From Lineus longissimus (taxonomy: Eukaryota; Nemertea; Pilidiophora; Heteronemertea; Lineidae): a DNA stretch of 64,000 nt. A program made the position numbers and the translations under genes. This document shows, piece by piece, positions 13,801-27,958 of the stretch (position 1 is the stretch's first letter; each line of letters begins with the position of its first letter). The notes under the pieces were generated by a model. The model saw only the letters and a program-made list of their open reading frames with translations. It had not been told where the DNA came from and did not search any database. The stretch is taken from assembly GCF_910592395.1 (NCBI RefSeq), contig NC_088322.1, forward strand, positions 5,267,431-5,331,430, read 5' to 3'.

Positions 13801-15823
13801 AGTAGTGTAATATCGCTAGTCGAATGACAACTTATAATCGCAGAATCTTGAAATTGTGGTCTCAGTTTCTTCAATCGGGCATCTCGACTCTGTATAACCA
13901 AAATGAGCGTGATCGGTCGCGACGAGCGCCATCGCCGACCAACCTTCATTGCCAATAGTCTTATATCGTTAGTCGAATGACCACTTATCATCGCAGAATC
14001 TCGAAACTGTGGTCTCAATTTGTTGAATTGGTCATCTCGGCTCTGTATAACCAAAATGAGCGTGATCGGTCGGGACAAGAGCCATCGCCGACCGACCATC
14101 ATCGCCAGTAGTCTTATATCGTTAGTCAAATGACAACTTATCACCGCAGAATCTCAAATTTGTGGTCGCAGTTTGTCCAATCGGTCATCTCGACTCTTCA
14201 TAACCAAAATGAGCGTGATCGGTCGCGACGATTGCCATCGCCGACCGACATTCATCGCCAGTAGTGCAATATCACTAGTCGAATGACAACTTATCATCAC
14301 AGAGTCTAGAAATTGTGGTCTCAGTTTGTCCAATCGGTCATCTCGACTCTGTATAACTAAAATGAGCGGGATCAGTCGCGACGAGAGCCATCGCCAACCG
14401 ACTTTCATCGTCAGTAGTGTAATATCGCTATCGAATGACAACTTATCATCACAGAGTCTCGAAATTGTGGTCTCAGTTTGTCCAATCGGTCATCTCGACT
14501 CTGTATAACCAAAATGAGCGGGATCATTCGCGACGAGAGCCATCGCCAACCGACTTTCATCGCCAGTAGTGTAATATCGCTAGTCGAATGACAACGTATC
14601 ATCACAGAATCTCGAAATTGCGGTCTCAGTTTGTCCAATCGGTCATCTCGACTCTGTATAACCAAAATGAGCGTGATCGGTCGCGACGAGCACCATCGCC
14701 AACCGACTGTCATCGCCAGTGGTGTAGTATCGCAAGTCGGATGACAACTTATTATCGCAGAATCTCGAAATTGTGCTCTCAGTTTGTTGAATCGGCCATC
14801 TTGACTCTGTATAACCAAAATGAGCGTGATCGGTCATGACGATCGCCATCGCCGACCGACTTTCGTCGCCAGTAGTGTAATATCGCTAGTCGAATGACAA
14901 CTCATCATCACAGAATCTCGAAATTGCGGTCTCAGTTTGTCCAATCGGTCATCTCGACTCTGTATAACCAAAATGAGCGTGATTGGTCGCGACGAGCGCC
15001 ATCGCCAACCAACTTTCATCGCCAGTAGTGTAATATCGCTAGTCGAATGACAACTTGAAATTGCAGAATCTTGAAATTGTGGTCTCAGTTTCTTCAATCG
15101 GGCATCTCGACTCTGTATAACCAAAATGAGCGTGATCGGTCGCGACGAGCGCCATCGTCGACCAACCATCACTCGCAATAGTCTTATATCGTTAGTCGAA
15201 TGACCACTTATCATCGCAGAATCTCGAAACTGTGGTCTCAATTTGTTGAATTGGCCATCTTGGCTCTGTATAACCAAAATGAGCGTGATCGGGCGCGACG
15301 AGCGCCATCGCCAACCAACTTTCATCGCCAGTAGTGTAATATCGCTAGTCGAATGACAACTTATAATCGGAGAATCTTGAAATTGTGGTCTCAGTTACTT
15401 CAATCGGGCATCTCGACTCTGTATAACCAAAATGAGCGTGATCGGTCGCGACGAGCGCCATCGCCGACCAACCATCATTGCCAATAGTCTTATATCGTTC
15501 GTCGAATGACCACTTATCATCGCAGAATCTCGAAACTGTGGTCTCAATTTGTTGAATTGGTCATCTCGGCTCTGTATAACCAAAATGAGCGTGATCGGTC
15601 GCGACAAGCGCCATCGCCGACCGACCATCATCGCCAGTAGTCTTATATCGTTAGTCAAATGACAACTTATCACCGCAGAATCTCAAATTTGTGGTCTCAG
15701 TTTGTCCAATCGGTCATCTCCACTCTTTATAACCAAAATGAGCGTGATCGGTCGCGACGATCGCCATCGCTGACCGACATTCATCGCCAGTAGTGCAATA
15801 CCACTAGTCGAATGACAACTTAT
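13801..15823. repeat. Satellite A higher-order duplication, left copy
   Basis: About 2,023 bp are repeated at 15942-17964 with a 2,141-bp offset, 14 monomers minus one base. Only about three substitutions were seen by eye, near 14106, 14236 and 15650. Neighbouring monomers within a copy differ far more, so this is a recent block duplication and not just monomer similarity. The ends are set by where the two copies stop agreeing. Confidence 0.85.
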
Positions 15824-15941
15824 CATCACAGAGTCTAGAAATTGTGGTCTCAGTTTGTCCAATCGGTCGTCTCGACTCTGTATAACTAAAATGAGCGGGA
15901 TCAGTTGCGACGAGTGCCATCGCCAACCGACTTTCATCGCC

Positions 15942-17964
15942 AGTAGTGTAATATCGCTAGTCGAATGACAACTTATAATCGCAGAATCTTGAAATTGTGG
16001 TCTCAGTTTCTTCAATCGGGCATCTCGACTCTGTATAACCAAAATGAGCGTGATCGGTCGCGACGAGCGCCATCGCCGACCAACCTTCATTGCCAATAGT
16101 CTTATATCGTTAGTCGAATGACCACTTATCATCGCAGAATCTCGAAACTGTGGTCTCAATTTGTTGAATTGGTCATCTCGGCTCTGTATAACCAAAATGA
16201 GCGTGATCGGTCGGGACAAGAGCCATCGCCGACCGACCATCATCGCCAGTAATCTTATATCGTTAGTCAAATGACAACTTATCACCGCAGAATCTCAAAT
16301 TTGTGGTCGCAGTTTGTCCAATCGGTCATCTCGACTCTTCATAACCAAAATGAGCGTGATCGGTCGCGACGATTGCCATCGCCGACTGACATTCATCGCC
16401 AGTAGTGCAATATCACTAGTCGAATGACAACTTATCATCACAGAGTCTAGAAATTGTGGTCTCAGTTTGTCCAATCGGTCATCTCGACTCTGTATAACTA
16501 AAATGAGCGGGATCAGTCGCGACGAGAGCCATCGCCAACCGACTTTCATCGTCAGTAGTGTAATATCGCTATCGAATGACAACTTATCATCACAGAGTCT
16601 CGAAATTGTGGTCTCAGTTTGTCCAATCGGTCATCTCGACTCTGTATAACCAAAATGAGCGGGATCATTCGCGACGAGAGCCATCGCCAACCGACTTTCA
16701 TCGCCAGTAGTGTAATATCGCTAGTCGAATGACAACGTATCATCACAGAATCTCGAAATTGCGGTCTCAGTTTGTCCAATCGGTCATCTCGACTCTGTAT
16801 AACCAAAATGAGCGTGATCGGTCGCGACGAGCACCATCGCCAACCGACTGTCATCGCCAGTGGTGTAGTATCGCAAGTCGGATGACAACTTATTATCGCA
16901 GAATCTCGAAATTGTGCTCTCAGTTTGTTGAATCGGCCATCTTGACTCTGTATAACCAAAATGAGCGTGATCGGTCATGACGATCGCCATCGCCGACCGA
17001 CTTTCGTCGCCAGTAGTGTAATATCGCTAGTCGAATGACAACTCATCATCACAGAATCTCGAAATTGCGGTCTCAGTTTGTCCAATCGGTCATCTCGACT
17101 CTGTATAACCAAAATGAGCGTGATTGGTCGCGACGAGCGCCATCGCCAACCAACTTTCATCGCCAGTAGTGTAATATCGCTAGTCGAATGACAACTTGAA
17201 ATTGCAGAATCTTGAAATTGTGGTCTCAGTTTCTTCAATCGGGCATCTCGACTCTGTATAACCAAAATGAGCGTGATCGGTCGCGACGAGCGCCATCGTC
17301 GACCAACCATCACTCGCAATAGTCTTATATCGTTAGTCGAATGACCACTTATCATCGCAGAATCTCGAAACTGTGGTCTCAATTTGTTGAATTGGCCATC
17401 TTGGCTCTGTATAACCAAAATGAGCGTGATCGGGCGCGACGAGCGCCATCGCCAACCAACTTTCATCGCCAGTAGTGTAATATCGCTAGTCGAATGACAA
17501 CTTATAATCGGAGAATCTTGAAATTGTGGTCTCAGTTACTTCAATCGGGCATCTCGACTCTGTATAACCAAAATGAGCGTGATCGGTCGCGACGAGCGCC
17601 ATCGCCGACCAACCATCATTGCCAATAGTCTTATATCGTTCGTCGAATGACCACTTATCATCGCAGAATCTCGAAACTGTGGTCTCAATTTGTTGAATTG
17701 GTCATCTCGGCTCTGTATAACCAAAATGAGCGTGATCGGTCGCGACAAGCGCCATCGCCGACCGACCATCATCGCCAGTAGTCTTATATTGTTAGTCAAA
17801 TGACAACTTATCACCGCAGAATCTCAAATTTGTGGTCTCAGTTTGTCCAATCGGTCATCTCCACTCTTTATAACCAAAATGAGCGTGATCGGTCGCGACG
17901 ATCGCCATCGCTGACCGACATTCATCGCCAGTAGTGCAATACCACTAGTCGAATGACAACTTAT
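15942..17964. repeat. Satellite A higher-order duplication, right copy
   Basis: Partner of 13801-15823. The copies diverge after ACTTAT, which continues CATCAC in the left copy and TATGGT in the right one. About 118 bp of less similar satellite separates the two copies. Confidence 0.85.
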
Positions 17965-19096
17965 TATGGTAGAATCTCGAAATTGTGCTCTCAGTTTGTT
18001 GAATCGGTCATCTCGACTCTGTATAACAAAAATGAGCGTGATCGGTCGCTACGAGCACCATCGCCAACCGACTTTCATCGCCAGTAGTGTAATATCGCTA
18101 GTCGGATGACAACTTATTATCGCAGAATCTCGAAATTGTGCTCTCAGTTTGTTGAATCGGCCATCTTGACTCTGTATAACCAAAATGAGCGTGATCGGTC
18201 GCGACGAGCGCCATCGCCGACCAACCATCATTGCCAATAGTCTTATATCGTTAGTCGAATGACCACTTTTCATCGCAGAATCTCAAATTTGTGGTCTCAG
18301 TTTGTCCAATCGGTCATCTCGGCTCTGTATAACCAAAATGAACGTGTTCGGTCGCGACGATCGCCATCGCCGACCGACATTCATCGCCAGTAGTGCAATA
18401 TCACTAGTCGAATGACAATTTATCATCACAGAGTCTAGAAATTGTGGTCTCAGTTTGTCCAATCGGTCATCTCGACTCTGTATAACTAAAATGAGCGGGA
18501 TCAGTCGCGACGATCGTCATCGCCAACCGACTTTCATCGCAAGTAGTGAAATATCGCTATCGAATGACAACTTATCATCACAGAGTCTCGAAATTGTGGT
18601 CTCAGTTTGTCCAATCGGTCATCTCGACTCTGTATAACCAAAATGAGCGGGATCATTTGCGACGAGAGCCATCGCCAACCGACTTTCATCGCCAGTAGTG
18701 TAATATCACTAGTCGGATCACAACTTATTATGGTAGAATCTCGAAATTGTGCTCTCAGTTTGTTGAATCGGTCATCTCGACTCTTTATAACCAAAATGAG
18801 CGTGATCGGTCGCTACGAGCACCATCGCCAACCGACTTTCATCGCCAGTAGTGTAATATCGCTAGTCGGATGACAACTTATTATCGCAGAATCTCGAAAT
18901 TGTGCTCTCAGTTTGTTGAATCGGCCATCTTGACTCTGTATAACCAAAATGAGCGTGATCGGTCGCGACGAGCGCCATCGCCGACCAACCATCATTGCCA
19001 ATAGTCTTATATCGTTAGTCGAATGACCACTTTTCATCGCAGAATCTCGAAACTGTGGTCTCAATTTGTTGAATTGGTCATCTTGGCTCTGTATAA

Positions 19097-19247
19097 CCAA
19101 AATGAGCGTGATCGGTCACGATGAGCGCCATCGCCAACCGACTTTTATCGCCAGTAGTGCAATATCGCTATCAAATATAACTTATCATCGCAGAATCTTG
19201 AAATTGCCTTTTCAGTTTTACCATCGGTCATCATGACTCTGCATATC
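19097..19247. repeat. Diverged marker monomer of satellite A, copy 4
   Basis: Same diagnostic CCTTTTCAGTTTTACC segment as at 918, with extra private changes (ATCAAATATAAC and AAGTGTGCG), so it is the most diverged of the five copies. Confidence 0.8.
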
Positions 19248-22200
19248 CAAAGTGTGCGTGATCGGTCGTGATGAGCACCATCGCCGACGAACTTTCATCG
19301 CCAGTAGTGCAATATCGCTATCGAATGACAACTTATCATCACAGAATCTCGAAATTCTGCTCTCAGTTTGTCGAATTGGTCATCTCGGCCCTGTATAAGC
19401 AAAATGAGCGTGATCGGTCGCGACGAGCGCCATCGCCGACCGACATTCATTGCCAGTAGTGCAATATCGCTAGTCGAATGACAACTTATCATCACAGAGT
19501 CTCGAAATTGTGGTCTCAGTTTGTCCAATCGGTCATCTCGACTCTGTTTAACCAAAATGAGCGGGATCATTCCAACGAGAGCCATCGCCAACCGACTTTC
19601 ATCGCCAGTAGTGTAATATCGCTAGTCGAATGACAACTTATCATCACAGAACTTCGAAATTGCGGTCTCAGTATGTCCAATCGGTCATCTGGACTCTGTA
19701 TAACCAAAATGAGCGTGATCGGTCACGACGAGCACCATCGCCAACCGACTTTCATCGCCAGTAGTGTAATATCGCTAGTCGATTGACAACTTATCATCAC
19801 AGAGTCTCGAAATTGTGGTCTCAGTTTGTCCAATCGGTCATCTCGACTCTGTATAACCAAAATGAGCGTGATCGGTCGCAACGAGCGCCATCGCCGACCA
19901 ACCATCATTGCCAATAGTCTTATATCGTTAGTCGAATGACCACTTATCATCGCAGAATCTCGAAACTGTGGTCTCAATTTGTTGAATTGGCCATCTTGGC
20001 TCTGTATAACCAAAATGAGCGTGATCGGTCGCGACGAGCGCCATCGCCAACCAACTTTCATCGCCAGTAGTGTAATATCGCTAGTCGAATGACAATTCAT
20101 AATCGCAGAATCTTGAAATTGTGGTCTCAGTTTGTCCAATCGGTCATCTTGACTCTGTATAACCAAAATGAGCGTGATCGGTCGCAACGAGCGCCATCGC
20201 CGACCAACCATCATTGCCAATAGTCTTATATCGTTAGTCGAATGACCACTTATCATCGCAGAATCTCGAAACTGTGGTCTCAATTTGTTGAATTGGTCAT
20301 CTCGGCTCTGTATAACCAAAATGAGCGTGATCGGTCGCGACAAGCGCCATCGCCGACCGACCATCATCGCCAGAAGTCTTATATCGTAAGTCAAATGACA
20401 ACTTATCACCGCAGAATCTCAAATTTGTGGTCTCAGTTTGTCCAATCGGTCATCTCGACTCTTTATTACCAAAATGAGCGTCATCGGTCGCGACGATCGC
20501 CATCGCCGACCGACATTCATCGCCAGTGGTGCAATATCACTAGTCGAATGACAACTTATCATCACAGAGTCTAGAAATTGTGGTCTCAGTTTGTCCAATC
20601 GGTCATCTCGACTCTGTATAACTAAAATGAGCGGGATCAGTCGCGACGAGAGCCATCGCCAACCGACTTTCATCGCCAGTAGTGTAATATCGCTAGTCGG
20701 ATCACAACTTATTATGGCAGAATCTCGAAATTGTGCTCTCAGTTTGTTGAATCAGCCATCTTGACTCTGTATAACCAAAATGAGCGGGATCAGTCGCGAC
20801 GAGTGCCATCGCCAACCGACTTGCATCGCCAGTAGTGTACTATCGCCAGTCGAATGACAACTTATCATCACAGAATCTCGAAATTGCGGTCTCAGTTTGT
20901 CCAATCGGTCATCTCGACTCTGTATAACCAAAATGAGCGTGATCGGTCGCGACGAGCACCATCGCCAACCGACTTTCATCGCCAGTAGTGTAATATCGCT
21001 AGTCGGATGACAACTTATTATCGCAGAATCTCAACATTGTGCTCTCAGTTTGTTGAATCGGCCATCTTGACTCTGTATTACCAAAATGAGTGTGATCGGT
21101 CGTGATGAGCGCCATCGCCGACCAACCATCATTGCCAATAGTCTTATATCGTTAGTCGAATGACCACTTATCATCGCAGAATCTCGAAACTGTGGTCTCC
21201 ATTTGTTGAATTGGTCATCTTGGCTCTGTATAACCAAAATGAGCGTGATCGGTCGCGACGAGCGCCATCGCCGACCGACTTTCATCGCCAGTAGTGAAAT
21301 ATCGCTAGTCGAATGACAATTTATCATCACAGAGTCTCGAAATTGTGGTCTCAGTTTGTCCAATCGGGCATCTCGACTCTGTATAACTAAAATAAGCGGG
21401 ATCAGTCGCAACGAGCGCCATCGCCAACCGACTTTCATCGCCAGTAGTGTGATATCGCTAGTCGAATGACAACTTATCATCACAGAATCTCGAATTGCGG
21501 TATCAGTTTGTCCAATCGGTCATCTCGACTCTGTATAACCAAAATGAGCGTGATCGGTCGCGACGAGCACCATCGCCAACCGACTTTCATCGCCAGTAGT
21601 GTAATATCGCTAGTCGGATCACAACTTATTATGGCAGAATCTCGAAATTGTGCTCTCAGTTTGTTGAATCAGCAATCTTGACTCTGTATAACCAAAATGA
21701 GCGGGATCAGTCGCGACGAGTGCTATCGCCAGCCGACTTTCATCGCCAGTAGTGTAATATCGCTAGTCGAATGACAACTTATCATCACAGAATCTCGAAA
21801 TTGCGGTCTCAGTTTGTCCAATCGGTCATCTCGACTCTGTATAACCAAAATGAGCGTGATCGGTCGCGACGAGCACCATCGCCAACCGACTTTCATCGCC
21901 AGTAGTGTAATATCGCAAGTCGGATGACAACTTATTATCGCAGAATCTCGACATTGTGCTCTCAGTTTGTTGAATCGGTCATCTTGACTCTGTATAACCA
22001 AAATGAGCGTGATCGGTCATGACGATCGCCATCGCCGACCGACTTTCGTCGCCAGTAGTGCAATATCGCTAGTCGAATGACAACTTATCATCACAGAGTC
22101 TCGAAATTGTGGTGTCAGTTTGTCCAATCGGTCATCTCGACTCTGTATAACAAAAATCAGCGGGATCAGTCGCGGCGAGCACTATCGCCAACCGACTTTC

Positions 22201-25200
22201 ATCGCCAGTAGTTTAATATCGCTAGTCGAATGACAACTCATCATCACAGAATCTCGAAATTGCGGTCTCAGTTTGTCCAATCGGTCATCTCGACTCTGTA
22301 TAACCAAAATGAGCGTGATCGGTCGCGACGAACACCATCGCCAACCGACTTTTATCGCCAGTAGTGTAATATCGCTAGTCGAATGACAACTTATCATCAC
22401 AGAATCTCGAAATTGCGGTGTCAGTTTGTCCAATCGGTCATCTCGACTCTGTATAACCAAAATGAGCGTGATCGGTGGCGACGAGCACCATCGCCAACCG
22501 ACTTTCATCGCCAGTAGTGTAATATCGCTAGTCGGATCACAACTTATTATGGCAGAATCTCGAAATTGTGCTCTCAGTTTGTTGAATCAGCAATCTTGAC
22601 TCTGTATAACCAAAATGAGCGGGATCAGTCGCGACGAGTGCCATCGCCAACCGACTTTCATCGCCAGTAGTGTAATATCGCTAGTCGAATGACAACTTAT
22701 CATCACAGAATCTCGAAATTGTGGTCTCAGTTTGTCCAATCGGTCATCTCGACTCTGTATAACCAAAATGAGCGTGATCGGTCGCGACGAGCACCATCGC
22801 CAACCGACTTTCATCGCCAGTAGTGTAATATCGCTAGTCGGATGACAACTTATTATCGCAGAATCTCGACATTGTGCTCTCAGTTTGTTGAATCGGTCAT
22901 CTTGACTCTGTATAACCAAAATGAGCGTGATCGGTCATGACGATCGCCATCGCCGACCGACTTTCGTCGCCAGTAGTGCAATATCGCTAGTCGAATGACA
23001 ACTTATCATCACAGAGTCTCGAAATTGTGGTGTCAGTTTGTCCAATCGGTCATCTCGACTCTGTATAACCAAAATGAGCGGGATCAGTCGCGACGAGCGC
23101 TACCGCCAACCGACTTTCATCGCCAGTAGTGTAATATCGCTAGTCGAATGACAACTCATCATCACAGAATCTCGAAATTGCGGTCTCAGTTGGTCCAATC
23201 GGTCATCTCGACTCTCTATAACCAAAATGAGCGTGATCGGTCGCGACGAGCGCCATCGCCGACCAACCATCATTGCCAATAGTCTTATATCGTTAGTCGA
23301 ATGACCACTTATCATCGCAGAATCTCGAAACTGTGGTCTCAATTTGTTGAATTGGCCATCTTGGCTCTCTATAACCAAAATGAGCGTGATCGGTCGCGAC
23401 GAGCGCCATCGCCAACCAACTTTCATCGCCAGTAGTGTAATATCGCTAGTCGAATGACAACTTATAATCGCAGAATCTTGAAATTGTGGTCTCAGTTTCT
23501 TCAATCGGGCATCTCGACTCTGTATAACCAAAATGAGCGTGATCGGTCGCGACGAGCGCCATCGCCGACCAACCTTCATTGCCAATAGTCTTATATCGTT
23601 AGTCGAATGACCACTTATCATCGCAGAATCTCGAAACTGTGGTCTCAATTTGTTGAATTGGTCATCTCGGCTCTGTATAACCAAAATGAGCGTGATCGGT
23701 CGCGACAAGCGCCATCGCCGACCGACCATCATCGCCAGTAGTCTTATATCGTTAGTCAAATGACAACTTATCACCGCAGAATCTCAAATTTGTAGTCGCA
23801 GTTTGTCCAATCGGTCATCTCGACTCTTTATAACCAAAATGAGCGTGATCGGTCGCGACGATCGCCATCGCCGACCGACATTCATCGCCAGTAGTGCAAT
23901 ATCACTAGTCGAATGACAACTTATCATCACAGAGTCTAGAAATTGTGGTCTCAGTTTGTCCAATCGGTCATCTCGACTCTGTATAACTAAAATGAGCGGG
24001 ATCAGTCGCGACGAGAGCCATCGCCAACCGACTTTCATCGCCAGTAGTGTAATATCGCTAGTCGGATCACAACTTATTATGGCAGAATCTCGAAATTGTG
24101 CTCTCAGTTTGTTGAATCAGCCATCTTGACTCTGTATAACCAAAATGAGCGGGATTAGTCGCGACGAGTGCCATCGCCAACCGACTTGCATCGCCAGTAG
24201 TGTACTATCGCCAGTCGAATGACAACTTATCATCACAGAATCTCGAAATTGCAGTCTCAGTTTGTCCAATCGGTCATCTCGACTCTGTATAACCAAAATG
24301 AGCGTGATCGGTCGCGACGAGCACCATCGCCAACCGACTTTCATCGCCAGTAGTGTAATATCGCTAGTCGGATGACAACTTATTATCGCAGAATCTCAAC
24401 ATTGTGCTCTCAGTTTGTCCAATCGGTCATCTCGACTCTGTTTAACCAAAATGAGCGGGATCATTCCAACGAGAGCCATCGCCAACCGACTTTCATCGCC
24501 AGTAGTGTAATATCGCTAGTCGAATGACAACTTATCATCACAGAACTTCGAAATTGCGGTCTCAGTATGTCCAATCGGTCATCTGGACTCTGTATAACCA
24601 AAATGAGCGTGATCGGTCACGACGAGCACCATCGCCAACCGACTTTCATCGCCAGTAGTGTAATATCGCTATCGATTGACAACTTATCATCACAGAGTCT
24701 CGAAATTGTGGTCTCAGTTTGTCCAATCGGTCATCTCGACTCTGTATAACCAAAATGAGCGTGATCGGTCGCGACGAGCGCCATCGCCGACCAACCATCA
24801 TTGCCAATAGTCTTATATCGTTAGTCGAATGACCACTTATCATCGCAGAATCTCGAAACTGTGGTCTCAATTTGTTGAATTGGTCATCTTGGCTATGTAT
24901 AACCAAAATGAGCGTGATCGGTCGCGACGAGCGCCATCGCCAACCAACTTTCATCGCCAGTAGTGTAATATCGCTAGTCGAATGACAATTCATAATCGCA
25001 GAATCTTGAAATTGTGGTCTCAGTTTCTTCAATCGGGCATCTCGACTCTGTATAACCAAAATGAGCGTGATCGGTCGCGACGAGCGCCATCGCCGACCAA
25101 CCATCATTGCCAATAGTCTTATATCGTTAGTCGAATGACCACTTATCATCGCAGAATCTCGAAACTGTGGTCTCAATTTGTTGAATTGGTCATCTCGGCT

Positions 25201-27958
25201 CTGTATAACCAATATGAGCGTGATCGGTCGCGACAAGCGCCATCGCCGACCGACCATCATCGCCAGAAGTCTTATATCGTAAGTCAAATGACAACTTATC
25301 ACCGCAGAATCTCAAATTTGTGGTCTCAGTTTGTCCAATCGGTCATCTCGACTCTTTATTACCAAAATGAGCGTGATCGGTCGCGACGATCGCCATCGCC
25401 GACCGACATTCATCGCCAGTAGTGCAATATCACTAGTCGAATGACAATTTATCATCACAGAGTCTAGAAATTGTGGTCTCAGTTTGTCCAATCGGTCATC
25501 TCGACTCTGTATAACCAAAATGAGTGTGATCGGTCGCGACGAGCACCATCGCCAACCGACTTTCATCGCCAGTAGTGTAATATCGCTAGTCGGATGACAA
25601 CTTATTATCGCAGAATCTCGAAATTGTGCTCTCAGTTTGTTGAATCGGCCATCTTGACTCTGTATAACCAAAATGAGCGTGATCGGTCGCGATGAGCGCC
25701 ATCGCCGACCAACCATCATTGCCAATAGTCTTATATCGTTCGTCGAATGACCACTTATCATCGCAGAATCTCGAAACTGTGGTCTCAATTTGTTGAATTG
25801 GTCATCTCGGCTCTGTATAACCAAAATGAGCGTGATCGGTCGCGACAAGCGCCATCGCCGACCGACCATCATCGCCAGTAGTCTTATATCGTTAGTCAAA
25901 TGACAACTTATCACCGCAGAATCTTAAATTTGTGGTCTGTTTGTCCAATCGGTCATCTCGACTCTTTATAACCAAAATGAGCGTGATCGGTCGCGACGAT
26001 CGCCATCGCTGACCGACATTCATCGCCAGTAGTGCAATATCGCTAGTCGAATGACAACTTATCATCACAGAGTCTAGAAATTGTGGTCTCAGTTTGTCCA
26101 ATCGGTCATCTCGACTCTGTATAACTAAAATGAGCGGGATCAGTCGCGACGAGCGCCATCGCCAACCGACTTTCATCGCCAGTAGTGTAATATCGCTAGT
26201 CGGATGACAACTTATTATCGCAGAATCTCGAAATTGTGCTCTCAGTTTGTTGAATCGGCCATCTTGACTCTGTATAACCAAAATGAGCGTGATCGGTCGC
26301 GATGAGCGCCATCGCCGACCAACCATCATTGCCAGTAGTCTTATATCGTTAGTCGAATGACCACTTATCATCGCAGAATCTCGAAACTGCGGTCTCAATT
26401 TGTTGAATTGGTCATCTTGGCTCTGTATAACCAAAATGAGCGTGATCGGTCGCGACAAGCGCCATCGCCGACCGACTTTCATCGCCAGTAGTGAAATATC
26501 GCTAGTCGAATGACAATTTATCATCACAGAGTCTCGAAATTGTGGTCTCAGTTTGTCCAATCGGTCATCTCGACTCTGTATAACCAAAATGAGCGGGATC
26601 AGTCGCGACGAGTGCCATCGCCAACCGACTTTCATCGCCAGTAGTGTAATATCGCTAGTCGAATGACAACTTATCATCACAGAATCTCGAAATTGCGGTC
26701 TCAGTTTGTCCAATCAGTCATCTCGACTCTGTATAACCAAAATGAGCGTGATCGGTCGCGACGAGCACCATCGCCAACCGACTTTCATTGCCAGTAGTGT
26801 AATATCGCTAGTCGGATGATAACTTATTATCGCAGAATCTCGAAATTGTGCTCTCAGCTTGTTGAATCGGCCATCTTGACTCTGTATAACCAAAATGAGC
26901 GTGATCGGTCGCGACGAGCGCCATCGCCGACCAACCATCATTGCCAATAGTCTAATATCGTTAGTCGAATGACCACTTTTCATCGCAGAATCTCGAAACT
27001 GTGGTCTCAATTTGTTGAATTGGTCATCTTGGCTCTGTATAACCAAAATGAGCGTGATCGGTCACGACGAGCGCCATCGCCAACCGACTTTCATCGCAGT
27101 AGTGTAATATCGCTAGTCGAATGACAGCTTATAATCGCAGAATCTTGAAAGTGTGGTCTCAGTTTGTTAAATCGGGCATCTCGACTCTGCATAACCAAAA
27201 TGAGTGTGATCGGTCGCGACGAGCGCCATCGTCGACCGACCATCATCGCCTATAGTCTTATATCGTTAGTCGAATGACCACTTATCATCGCAGAATCTCG
27301 AAAATCTGGTCTCAATTTGTTGAATTGGTCATCTCGGCTCTGTATAACCAAAATGAGCGTGATCGGTTGTGACAAGCGCCATCGCCGACCGACCATCATC
27401 GCCAGTAGTCTTATATCGTTAGTCAAATGACAACTTAACATCGCAGAATCTCAAATTTGTGGTCTCATTTTGTCCAATCGGTCATCTCGACTCTTTATAA
27501 CCAAAATGAGCGTGATCTGTCGCGACGATCGCCATCGCCGACCAACTTTTATCGCCAGTAGTGCAATATCGCTAGTCGAATGACAACTTATCATCACAGA
27601 GTCTCGAAATTGTGGTCTCAGTTTGTTGAATCAGCAATCTTGACTCTGTATAACCAAAATAAGCGGGATCAGTCGCGACGAGTGCCATCGCCAACCGACT
27701 TTCATCGCCAGTAGTGTAATATCGCTAGTCGAATGACAACTTATCATCACAGAATCTCCAAATTGCGGTCTGTTTGTCCAATCGGTCATCTCGACTCTGT
27801 ATAACCAAAATGAGCGTGATCGGTCGCGACGAGCACCATCGCCAACCGACTTTCATCGCCAGTAGTGTAATATCGCTAGTCGAATGACAACTTATCATCA
27901 CAGAATCTCCAAATTGCGGTCTGTTTGTCCAATCGGGCATCTCGACTCTGTATAACCA

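Larger units (their letters stand above)
1..27958. repeat. Satellite A, block 1: 153-bp tandem array (about 183 monomers)
   Basis: The monomer boundary CCAAAATGAGCG recurs at 154, 307 and 460 and onward, a period of 153 bp with occasional 150-152-bp variants. Each monomer runs through a GC-rich part (GCGACGAGCGCCATCGCC), a middle part (CATCGCCAGTAGTG), and an AT-richer part (GAATGACAACTTATCATC) ending in CTCGACTCTGTATAA. Several monomer subtypes alternate, for example CCGACCAACCATCATTGCC types versus CCAACCGACTTTCATCGCC types, which indicates higher-order structure. Common small indels are a missing base in CGCTAGTCGAATG, giving CGCTATCGAATG, and AATCTCAAATTTG in place of AATCTCGAAATTG. The array reaches the left edge of the window and stops at the element inserted at 27959. 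No gene was seen in it. Long frames occur only because 153 is a multiple of three. Confidence 0.97.

Noticed and set aside
326-27441. Many 60-273-codon frames on both strands of satellite A
   Set aside because: They repeat the same 51-residue period, overlap one another in several frames and are broken by one-base indels. They follow from a 153-bp monomer.
1-27958. CRISPR array appearance
   Set aside because: The whole 153-bp unit is repeated with no unique spacers, and the sequence is animal nuclear DNA.
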